Shown here: piece after piece, positions 30,539 to 38,809 of the stretch | Numbering within the stretch: the stretch's first letter is position 1 | Layout: the number at the start of each line of letters is the position of its first letter | Assembly: GCA_946965045.2 (NCBI GenBank) | Contig: OX337228.1 | Location: forward strand, 4,712,001 to 4,776,000 | Reading direction: 5' to 3' | DNA length: 64,000 nt | Source of the DNA: Epithemia pelagica | Lineage: Eukaryota; Bacillariophyta; Bacillariophyceae; Surirellales; Surirellaceae | Program-made: the position numbers and the translations under genes | The notes under the pieces: model-generated | What the model was told of the DNA's origin: nothing | Database searches by the model: none | The model's input: the letters and a program-made list of their open reading frames with translations, nothing else

Positions 30539-31946
30539 CTACCATCAAACCCGATATTACAATCCAACGATGTCCAGCTGGGCTAGAAGTCGAGATGGAG
30601 AGTGGTGGGGAAGTGATGTTGGGGATCTTGGCCATTGAAGGTGTTAAAGAGGTTTTCATCCGGTGATTCGAGAGCAGTCTCGCTGTTCGTTTGAAGGGCC
30701 GGATCAACGAGGTTGTCGAGTCGGTTCCGCAGTTTTCCAAGGAGGCGATGCGGGAAGCTGTTGTTGAGTTGTCAACATGCCGAAAGTCGGTGGTGTTGAG
30801 CATTAATTGGGCCATGCCCGTGGTCCATTCAAGAACCTGTGGTCGGATATATTTCATGAAGGCGGTCGAGCTCCATCGACCAAGAATCATGATCTTGACG
30901 ACGGAACAATCAGCCAGGAACAGGGCCATGGCGGCTCCTGATCTGAGAGAGTGCGTGCCGATATCCATTGGGTGGTAGCCAAAGGCGTTGAATCCGCCGC
31001 CCAATACACAGGTTTCGCGTAGCAGGTTGCGAGTGTCTTCTTGTCGGACAAAGCGTGGGGGAAGGGATGGGTTGGATGGGTCAAACCAACAATTTACTGT
31101 CGTGGATGGGGGAGCTTTCGGACGGTAGTGGAGGATCCGACGAATGACGCGGCCCCAGAGGAGGACGGGGTCGAGGATTGGGTCATTCGTTCTGCTCTGG
31201 GTGCGAGTTTCAGCTTTGTGGTTGTTCTTTTGTTCGCGAAAGGTTATTGATACGTATTTCGCGAGGTGGTGGAAGTCTGGATGATTTGCGGCGATTGTTT
31301 CATGTTTCTTTGCTGTGTAAAAGACGACGTCGCCGATGGTTAGGAGCTTGGTCTTGCCTCGGTGGGGTACGGTCGTGAGTTCACAGCTTCGGCATCCAAA
31401 GAAGAACCCACAGCCGGCAAGGTCGGCGACGACGGCCTTGAATGTGGAGAAGTCGTAGACTCGTGGTGGGTTGGTGAGTCGGGTGTTGCGACAACTGTGG
31501 AGCCAGAGAAAGCGGAGATGTTTGGCAGTAACGGCTTTTTCTCGTTTCTCGGGGGGATCCAGATTTGACCACGCGCGTTTGAGGGAAGCGACGAGGGGGT
31601 GGACGTGATGGCTGTCTTGACAGTGGCAGGGGCTCGGCCGGTCATGATGCCGGAAGCACGATGCCAAGTCTCCAATGGCTTGGCTAAGAGTGCTTGCTCG
31701 AAGAGGTTGCGAGCGGTCGCGATTCTTGGTGTATTCGGCATCGTGGAGGGCTTGTAAGAAGGAACATGCGATGCTGGCTCTGTGGTTGGTTGCTCTGACG
31801 GACTCGAGGAGTGGGTCGTGACCGAATCCAATCCTGTCGAGATGTTCTGTCCATCGTTGCCAACATTGGTCGCGCTTTTGGTGTGCTCCTTCGGTCTTGC
31901 CGAAGAAGATTCGGGACACGCTGGCACGATCGAGGAGATCCAACAT
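30483..31946 (-). CDS. Retrotransposon tyrosine recombinase
   Basis: 487 codons from ATG 31946. The catalytic residues of the tyrosine recombinase family are visible in order: Arg186 in GCRSCEL, His332-x-x-Arg335 in HSLRSGAAMA, Trp358 in LGRWSS (His/Trp position) and the nucleophile Tyr366 in FMKYIRP. The N-terminal 150 residues are helical and may be the core-binding domain. About 120 residues after Tyr366 are low-complexity (SPPLSISTSSPAG). The first 607 bases overlap the RT frame in a different phase, as in some DIRS elements. The enzyme should integrate the circular DNA product of reverse transcription. All catalytic positions are present, so activity is plausible. Confidence 0.9.
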   Translation of the reverse strand: MLDLLDRASVSRIFFGKTEGAHQKRDQCWQRWTEHLDRIGFGHDPLLESVRATNHRASIACSFLQALHDAEYTKNRDRSQPLRASTLSQAIGDLASCFRHHDRPSPCHCQDSHHVHPLVASLKRAWSNLDPPEKREKAVTAKHLRFLWLHSCRNTRLTNPPRVYDFSTFKAVVADLAGCGFFFGCRSCELTTVPHRGKTKLLTIGDVVFYTAKKHETIAANHPDFHHLAKYVSITFREQKNNHKAETRTQSRTNDPILDPVLLWGRVIRRILHYRPKAPPSTTVNCWFDPSNPSLPPRFVRQEDTRNLLRETCVLGGGFNAFGYHPMDIGTHSLRSGAAMALFLADCSVVKIMILGRWSSTAFMKYIRPQVLEWTTGMAQLMLNTTDFRHVDNSTTASRIASLENCGTDSTTSLIRPFKRTARLLSNHRMKTSLTPSMAKIPNITSPPLSISTSSPAGHRWIVISGLMVVEPFFGFRGLRQNYVSIV

Positions 31947-34879
31947 AGTATTTCGTTGGGTAAGGGATTGATGTGAAAATTCTCGGGAATCTGCGACATA
32001 AAATTTTCATCAAGAAAAAGGGTAAGTTCGTTATCGTTAAGATGCCAGTGTCGTGACAAAATATCTGACACATCGTTCTTGCTCCCTGGAATATGCTCGG
32101 CTTGAAGGGAGAACTTGTGGTGAAGAATAAGTTCTGTTAGCTTCTTGGAGACTTGGACATGCAACGGCTTGTCAGATCCAAAGGATGATTTGTACATCCA
32201 GCCGACGGCGGACGAGTTGTCGGAGAGACTCAGTACGGCCGAGTTTTCTTCGATGCCATCGAACCAACAATCAACCCACATTGACACAACAATTGCGATG
32301 TATTCAAAGAGATTGTTGGTGCGTGTGTTGGTGGATGATGGGTCGAGTTGGGCAAGAGCTTGGAGTCTTGTTTGGTCGATTCGGAATCGCCATGCTCTGC
32401 CGGATCGCACCGAGTAACCGCCCATCCCTTCGGGGCAGGAGTCGGCATGGAAGAGATGGGTGGGAACGCGACAAACCAGTCGATTGAGCGAGATGCCGTT
32501 GTGGGCATGTTGGAGGAGAGACGGCCACATTTCGAGATCCTTGGCGATGGAGTCTGGAATGGAGTACCGATAGAATGCTGGAGGGACGTCTCGGTTGGGT
32601 CGAGGACGTTTCGGATTCTTGTTCGTCTCTGGTGGTTTTGCTTTCTGTTTTTGTCGGAACGCCCGTTCAATGAAGGTTTGGTACTCGCGAAGGCGAGACA
32701 ACCAAAAGGATGCGTGGGGTATGCCTTTGGTGGCATGTAGTAATTTTCCAATCAAGCTACGGAGGTTGTGGAAGGTGGTTCGACGGGTCTTGAGAAGATG
32801 TTGGACTTCTCGGGTCCAACCAATCAGTTTATCTTTTGGGAGACGAAGGAGAAGTCGTCTTGTGTCAACAATCCACCCGAGAACTCGTTGTTCTTCAGCG
32901 GGTGCGCCTTCGGCTTCAAGTTTATCGGCTTCCAGCATGTCTTTTCGTGTAATTGGCTCATCCTTGGCAACTGGTCTTGTCATGAGATGGACGACGAGAG
33001 GAACGATGCTCGGGCATCGGCCAAGGTGAGGGTTGGTTGCAAGGAAGACTTGGATCATATCATCCAGATATGAGTCGTGAAAACCATGGGGACGTGGTGG
33101 GACAGAGACTGCCAATTCACATGCTGCGACGAGTGGAACTTCCTCTGGTAAATACTTGGGTCCTCCAATTCCTTCCTGGAGTGGCGATTGACAAAGGTCT
33201 GGCTGCCATTCATCGAAATCGGCCAGGTCGTTGCAGAAGTCAGTTCCGATTTCCGAGACGATGGAAAATTCGGCCGGGTTGGCGGATGCTCCAAAGGTCA
33301 ACCGTAGATTGAGGTGAGCAAAGGAATTGGAGGGGTCAATGGTAATATTCCTTGCTGCGACATCGCCATCGCCATGGACGCAACGATAGGCAGATGACCA
33401 ATCAAACTTGCTGATGAGGATGCGATCGGTGGGAAATTTCCAACGCAATGCAACAATCTGGTGGAGAACACGGTCTAAACAGTGGCCCATCACAAGGTCA
33501 ATCAATTTGCTTTGGTCGATCAAGTCGTTGGTCGAGGGGCAAAATCCGAGGGAAAAGGACTGGTCGTGTGTCAAGTGGTCTTTCGGAACAAGGTCGCCGT
33601 TGGCATCGATGCCGAGTTGGTGAGCGACGCCCATGGGACTGATTCGGCTGTGCTTGATACGTTTGGCACAGTCAAAGGTGATTGGAAGGGAGAAACCTTT
33701 CGAAGCGTCTTTGCGGAGGACTTTCGAGAGAGCTTCTGGATTCTTTTTACCAGAGGCGTGATTGCCGTATTCGAGGATTGCCTCGTTTTCAGCGCGTCTG
33801 GCTGGCTCGTCTTCCTCAGCTGTGAGAGGATAGGAGACACCATGCGTGATATTGTGGTGAAACCGTGACCAGTATGGGTGGCCGGCTAGGAGTGGTTCGA
33901 GAATTTGGGCTGTGCGAAATTCCGAGCCGGGTGTGATGACGGAGTCGGGGTGACTGTCGATCACTCGTTGCATGTCAAAATCAAACCGTTCAATCAGCTG
34001 TGAGTTGAAAGTTGCATTGGACAAAACAACAGAATTGTCGATAGAGTGACGAAAGGGTGATGGCTTGGGGGTTGATGGCTTGTGATCGGCGATGAAAAGC
34101 ATGACGGAAAGACGAATTGGGTGGCTAATCGGTTGGAGTGGAGGAGGGGCCAGTCTTGAGGGAAAAATCTTGGAAATCTCATTGGGAAGGTAGCGTAGAG
34201 CGGAACTTGGGGAACGAAACTCTGTGTCATCAGCAATGTTAGACTCACCTAGTAAATTTAAATCCGCTTTTCGAGCTTGTTCAAGTCTTTTCACATTTCG
34301 TTGTAATGGCTTGCCGGAAAAATCAGACCCGATGATTGCAGAGGAGCTCCCTGGGAGAGATTCCGCAATTTGTGAGGGCAGATTTTCGGAAAGGGAACTT
34401 GGGGGACTTGGGGGTCTTGTTGGGGTGCCAACGGAAAAGGAGTCTCTTGCGAGATCCTTCGAGGTTGGTTGGGAACGATTGGTGGCAATCGTGGAATTGG
34501 TGGGGGATGCGTCAACGGACGAACGGATCTTGGGAGTAGAATCAGACGTGATGACACATTGATTCTGAACGGACAAGATCAGATCGGAGAGTTCTCGTTG
34601 ACGAGTCTCGGGGTATCTTGAGTAATCTTGTGTGACATGATGAACCAGAAAAGGGTTCGCAGTGCTTGGAATCTTGGGTTTTTGGTCAGACGACGGTGTC
34701 GCCAATGGAGGGAGGAAGGATGCAACAATGTTGGATGCGGAAGGTGATGAAGGTGAGAGAGGCTTGGAGTAAGAAGAAGACTCCGCGACTATATTTTTAC
34801 TATTATCGGTGGGTCGAGAGTCGTCTCGCAAAAAGGAAGATGAATTCGATGATGAAGAAACAATCAACCCGTCCTGGCG
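31340..34879 (-). CDS. Retrotransposon reverse transcriptase and RNase H
   Basis: The frame follows directly, in phase, after the TGA that ends the Gag-like frame (34880-34882) and runs about 1180 codons. No ATG occurs in roughly the first 250 codons, so expression as a Gag-RT readthrough product is likely. A Ser/Pro-rich linker is followed by reverse transcriptase (FDWSSAYRCVHGDGD near residue 490, catalytic HDSYLDDMIQ near 598). RNase H then has the acidic set in HADSCPEG (near 806), NLFEYIAI, LSDNSSAVGW and NDVSDILSRHWH (near 938). No integrase or protease is present. The last 200 codons overlap the recombinase frame and are low in complexity. Confidence 0.88.
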   Translation of the reverse strand, partial: RQDGLIVSSSSNSSSFLRDDSRPTDNSKNIVAESSSYSKPLSPSSPSASNIVASFLPPLATPSSDQKPKIPSTANPFLVHHVTQDYSRYPETRQRELSDLILSVQNQCVITSDSTPKIRSSVDASPTNSTIATNRSQPTSKDLARDSFSVGTPTRPPSPPSSLSENLPSQIAESLPGSSSAIIGSDFSGKPLQRNVKRLEQARKADLNLLGESNIADDTEFRSPSSALRYLPNEISKIFPSRLAPPPLQPISHPIRLSVMLFIADHKPSTPKPSPFRHSIDNSVVLSNATFNSQLIERFDFDMQRVIDSHPDSVITPGSEFRTAQILEPLLAGHPYWSRFHHNITHGVSYPLTAEEDEPARRAENEAILEYGNHASGKKNPEALSKVLRKDASKGFSLPITFDCAKRIKHSRISPMGVAHQLGIDANGDLVPKDHLTHDQSFSLGFCPSTNDLIDQSKLIDLVMGHCLDRVLHQIVALRWKFPTDRILISKFDWSSAYRCVHGDGDVAARNITIDPSNSFAHLNLRLTFGASANPAEFSIVSEIGTDFCNDLADFDEWQPDLCQSPLQEGIGGPKYLPEEVPLVAACELAVSVPPRPHGFHDSYLDDMIQVFLATNPHLGRCPSIVPLVVHLMTRPVAKDEPITRKDMLEADKLEAEGAPAEEQRVLGWIVDTRRLLLRLPKDKLIGWTREVQHLLKTRRTTFHNLRSLIGKLLHATKGIPHASFWLSRLREYQTFIERAFRQKQKAKPPETNKNPKRPRPNRDVPPAFYRYSIPDSIAKDLEMWPSLLQHAHNGISLNRLVCRVPTHLFHADSCPEGMGGYSVRSGRAWRFRIDQTRLQALAQLDPSSTNTRTNNLFEYIAIVVSMWVDCWFDGIEENSAVLSLSDNSSAVGWMYKSSFGSDKPLHVQVSKKLTELILHHKFSLQAEHIPGSKNDVSDILSRHWHLNDNELTLFLDENFMSQIPENFHINPLPNEILCWISSIVPACPESSSARPKEHTKSATNVGNDGQNISTGLDSVTTHSSSPSEQPTTEPASHVPSYKPSTMPNTPRIATARNLFEQALLAKPLETWHRASGIMTGRAPATVKTAITSTPSSLPSNARGQIWIPPRNEKKPLLPNISAFSGSTVVATPDSPTHHESTTSPHSRPSSPTLPAVGSSLDAEAVNSRPYPTEARPSS

Positions 34880-37479
34880 TCAATTGCGATTCGCATTGGC
34901 ATATGCGGATCGGTAGAACTCGTCCATGGCCTCTTTCTTGTTGTGTTTGCTAGGATCATCATGAAGAAATTTACATTTCTTGCCTTTCTTGCAGATTCCT
35001 TTGGTGAACAAGATGTTGCAAAAATGCTGCTTCTTCCCCCCATCTTTCGTCACGAAGGGGATGTTGGAAAGAACGCTTGGTGGGAACACACTCATGTAAT
35101 TGGATTCGGATGGAAGTCGCCAATTGGATGGGGAGTCAAAAGTGATGGGGGTCTTGGGTGGGTCAGAGTTCGACGAAGATGAATTTTGTTGACGCTTGGG
35201 ATTGGAAGGACCGTCATCAGAACCTGCCGAACGTTTCTTTTGGGAGTGCTTGAGTTGGTTGGCTTGGAATTTGGCTTGTAGTGCCGGAGGGAGGGAAACG
35301 AGAGTCGAACCGGTCTTGACATTGAATAAGATCCAATTCACGCGTTCTTCGAAATCGTTGAAGCCAATGTCTGCTAGTGATGAAGCACTCGATAGGGTCG
35401 CAACGAACTCTTGAACAGCTTCGTCGATGGCAAAAAGAAATTGCCCGAAATAAAAGTCGTTACCCGAGCTCTGTTGCTTGGCCATAATCTTTGTCCGAAA
35501 CTTGTGGTAAAAGTTCAAGGCCTTGAGAACTTGGTTCGCAATCATCGAAGACGAGCCACAAAGGCCTTTTGCGCATGCCCAGAAAGAACGCAACTGCTTT
35601 TCGAACTCATCCGCTGTTCTCGGGAAAAATAGGTTGTGGTCAGAGTACAATTGCTGCATGTCCTTGGATTGTTTCATATCGTTTAAGTGAAACAAGGAAG
35701 CGTCATGAATCTGTTGTCGGATATTCTTGTCCAGGGTGTTGTTCGAATCCAAGCCTGGAATGGCGTAGGGATCGAACGAGAAGGGACTGAAACCCCCTGG
35801 ACAAGCTTCGGACTTCCAACGTAAACCCAAGCGTTGAATGACGGTGCATTGTCCGAAAAGGATGGTGCATGCATTGTCTGAGGGGTCGAAGACTTCGGCG
35901 AGAAAAGACTCAAAGAATGTTGCGGAGTTTTTCGATTTCCAGACGATTTTGATGATCTGGGACAATTCATCTGGTAAAGAGATGGCAGATGAAGTAATCG
36001 ATCCAAGGCGCAAAGTCTTCTGGGCGTTCAGTGGCATGTCGCGAAACATGCTTTTTGATTCAGGGGCAGTGATGTCATCTTCGTTGCCGCTTTTCTTGGA
36101 TGTCATCTCCTTAATGCATTTCGAGAGTAAGAACATCTCGGGAGAGACAAAATGGACATTGCCATCGTCGTCAAGCATTCGGACGCCATTGCCTTGGGAA
36201 GAGAGCTGATCTGTCGATGGGGAGGTATCTTGAGGCGGCATCAAACAATCAACCGGAGATGTCGATTGAAAACGGACATTGGACGAGGAGCGACGCAAAG
36301 ATGGGCGCTTGGAGGATGACGGTGTCGTGCGGGCTTGAGGAGCAAGGTTGGGAAAGACTCGGGAGCGATGAATCGAAATCGTGCAATTCGCTTTCGAAGG
36401 GTCCTTGGGAATCGATGGGAAAACAATCTGCAACTTGGGGCTGTCTCGACGGTGAAGAACGATCCAAAGGATGCGAATGATCGGCTCTTGAATCATGAGG
36501 AGAGGGTAGTCAAGAGGCATACCTTTCTTCTTGACCTCTACGGTACTGTCCATGGAGGACGTCCACCAATGGTGGAGGGCAACCTTGTACAATCCACTGG
36601 CTAAGTCCTCAAACGAGACGTTGACATTGTGGGTCGAGGCATCGGTGTTGTGGAGCATCAATCCAGAGAAACAAGGTGGGATGAGGCATAAGCTCGAGCA
36701 GACAAAGTCACGATCGGTCTTCGAGGAGGAAGAGGAGCTGGAAGCAACACCAGAGAAGCTTTTGAACTTGGATGAATCGAAGGTCAGGTGAGGGAAAGAT
36801 GACGACGGGGAGAAGTCATCAATTTCAACGACGCAATGATCGAGGATCTCCGCAAAAGTGGGGACTTGAGAGAACACGTGATCGCTTAAGAGGAGGGGAA
36901 CATCATCGTTGTCAAGTTGGAACGGGATGGACTCGAACGGGATGCGATTGAGACCATAAAACGGGATCTGGGGATCAATAAAGGAACCACAATTCTCAGG
37001 GCAACAAAGGTTGTGAAAGAGAAAGGGGTTACCACCGCGAGACAAACCCAACAAAGCAAAAGGATGGTTCTTCGTCTTGGAGGTCAACCAAACATGGAGA
37101 TCGTCCGTGGAGGTGAGACGATTGAAGCTGGATCGAACTTCTGACCAAAGGGAAGGATCACGGGTCAAAGTGACGTGGAGGGGCTTGAAAAAGGAGTCAC
37201 ACCAATCAATCGGAGCAGATTTCTCGAGTTCTGAAAAGATGTATTCAAGAGACTTGTCGGAGAGCTTGTGGAAATCATGAGTGAAATAGAACTCATGACG
37301 ATAGGCGCCTGCACGAAGAAGAAAGGGTGGGTTTTTGTCGTCAGGGTCAGTACCAATCTCTCCTTCCGTGAGGAGAAGTTCATCATCGTTGCCAGTCGGA
37401 TCTTCTTTGGAAGCAATGAGAGAATCAAAGCGTTTCAAAGCAAGAGGAGGCGGAGCCTTGGGGTCTTGGTCTTGTCGCT
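34880..37479 (-). CDS. Retrotransposon Gag-like protein with CCCH zinc finger
   Basis: An open frame of about 850 codons ending at TGA 34880-34882. It has no ATG at its start: a TAG lies near 37476-37478 and the first usable codon is TTG 37438. Translation probably arrives from the 111-codon frame at 37435-37770 by a -1 shift within about 40 bases of overlap, or a base was lost. The C-terminus has a canonical CCCH finger, C-x8-C-x5-C-x3-H (CNILFTKGICKKGKKCKFLH), suited to RNA binding. Before it lies a Ser/Lys-rich region (KKRSAGSDDGPSNPKRQQ). The remaining 700 residues resemble no domain I know. The Gag role is inferred from position and the finger. Confidence 0.75.
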
Positions 37480-37770
37480 AGAAGCAGAGATGGTCTTGGC
37501 TTCAGCGAAAAGTTTCTCTTGGGCTTCGGAATCGGACTCGACAGAGTAAATGTCATCATCTTCTTTAGGAGCATGAGCCTTGAGAGAGGACTTCTTGTTG
37601 GAGGCGGAAGGTTTCTGATCTCCTTCCGGATCGTCAGGTTGGGAGATGACGGCTGCCACGGGAGCAGACGAGAAAGGAGCAGGGGGATCAGATCCCTTGG
37701 CCGACGACGGTTTCTTCGGAAAGATATCGTCAAGGAACGGATTGGAACCAGAGAAAGTCATGATGAACAA
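37435..37770 (-). CDS. First ORF of the recombinase retrotransposon (likely N-terminus of Gag)
   Basis: 111 codons from ATG 37770 (a second ATG is at 37761), starting just inside A1. The protein is Ser/Pro/Lys/Asp-rich (KKPSSAKGSDPPAPFSSAPV, DDDIYSVESDSEAQEKLF). It overlaps the long Gag-like frame and is offset by one base. It may be the true N-terminus of that protein, reached by a -1 frameshift or broken by an indel in this copy. Confidence 0.55.
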   Translation of the reverse strand: MFIMTFSGSNPFLDDIFPKKPSSAKGSDPPAPFSSAPVAAVISQPDDPEGDQKPSASNKKSSLKAHAPKEDDDIYSVESDSEAQEKLFAEAKTISASSDKTKTPRLRLLLL

Positions 37771-37781
37771 GGTAAACTCAG

Positions 37782-38029
37782 AAGATTAGCTAACTAGAAT
37801 CGTTGCGATCTCGAACTCGTCTCGTAGTCGTTGCAAAGATGCTGAACCCAAGAAGAGTGAGCTCTTCTCACGCTCCAACGACTCTGCATCAGGGTCATCC
37901 TAAAACTTCCGATTGTGGGAATCAAATCGGATGCTCGCCTCGCGTCGAGGAGGCGGAGCAGTCGCACCTCTGTTGTCGGTCGCGGAGTCTGGCCAGCATC
38001 GGCCACGTCACTCCACCCAGTACAGACAC
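37782..38029 (-). repeat. Split direct repeat A1 (element 5' end)
   Basis: 248 bp with no difference seen from A2 at 30117-30364. It forms the right border of the element and should contain its promoter on the minus strand. Confidence 0.92.
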
Positions 38030-38809
38030 ATCCCGACCCACAATAGAATCAGTCTTATTTATAATGTAGGACCTCTATCAAAAATTCATCCATTTTAACT
38101 TAAGCCCATTCAGGGGGAAAACATCCCGATTAAATGTTTTCTGCATGACACGCTTTAATTCTCGAATTTCTACTTACGAGTAGTCAATCGTACAGGGGCT
38201 TAACAGAAGTTCCGAACTCCTTTCGGGCTTGTTTGTGGCCGGCGCAGTAGGTTGAAGATTTATGTGGGGTTAAAATTGGGTGGGAGTGTTGGTTGAAAAC
38301 TCAAAGTGACCCCAAGTCGGAAAAAGCCAGTTTTGTGTTTGTGTTAGGGAACCACGAGGAGATCACGAGGATCATCGACCGCCGTCTCTCTGGAAATAGG
38401 TACCCAGAGGTCTGCTTCAGTCTTTTCCTTGATTCAAGAGCCTTGTGTGGGAAGAATAGAAAGAGGAAGCGTGTCGGATCTCCACTTGGTGTGTGTGATT
38501 TTCCTGCGGGTTTTCTGGTTTGGACAAGGAAAGGCACCCAGGCGAGAGAGAGCTTTGCTGTGCGTAATCCAGAAAAAATACCATCCCGACAAGGCCTGCT
38601 GGTGTCCTCTTGGTCTTTTATCTTGTGCTTGGATCCCTCCTTTTGACGCCAGTGAAACCTATGTACAGAGTGTTGTTGTGGGAAGGAGGATTGCTTGTCA
38701 CTCCATTCATTTCCATCTATTGTTGTCTCCACAGACTTGACACTTGACGTGGCAAACGACGATCACCATATCCCTTGCATCGATTCCTTTGTGGACGAAA
38801 CAGCAAACT
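38030..38809. other. Intergenic; upstream region of the RING-TPR gene
   Basis: Host DNA resumes after repeat A1. Only chance frames are seen. An open frame upstream of 38810 starts with TTG (38744) and is treated as leader. Confidence 0.5.

Larger units (their letters stand above)
29924..38029 (-). mobile_element. Tyrosine-recombinase retrotransposon with split direct repeats (PAT/Ngaro-type layout)
   Basis: Read on the minus strand: A1 (38029-37782), ORFs for Gag-like, RT-RNase H and tyrosine recombinase, B1 (30538-30367), A2 (30364-30117), B2 (30095-29924). A1 and A2 are 248 bp and I see no difference between them; B1 and B2 are 172 bp with one difference. From established knowledge, A1-ORFs-B1-A2-B2 is the layout of PAT-like and Ngaro-like elements of the DIRS order, which integrate through a circle by a tyrosine recombinase and make no target duplication. 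None is seen here. The near identity of repeats indicates recent activity. Confidence 0.9.

Noticed and set aside
18928-34882. Alternative genetic code with TGA as a sense codon
   Set aside because: Host genes such as those ending at 5880, 48553 and 60549 stop at TGA.
30117-38029. Reading the 248-bp direct repeats as LTRs of a gypsy-type element
   Set aside because: There is no integrase, the repeats are interleaved with a second pair, there is no target duplication, and a tyrosine recombinase is encoded.
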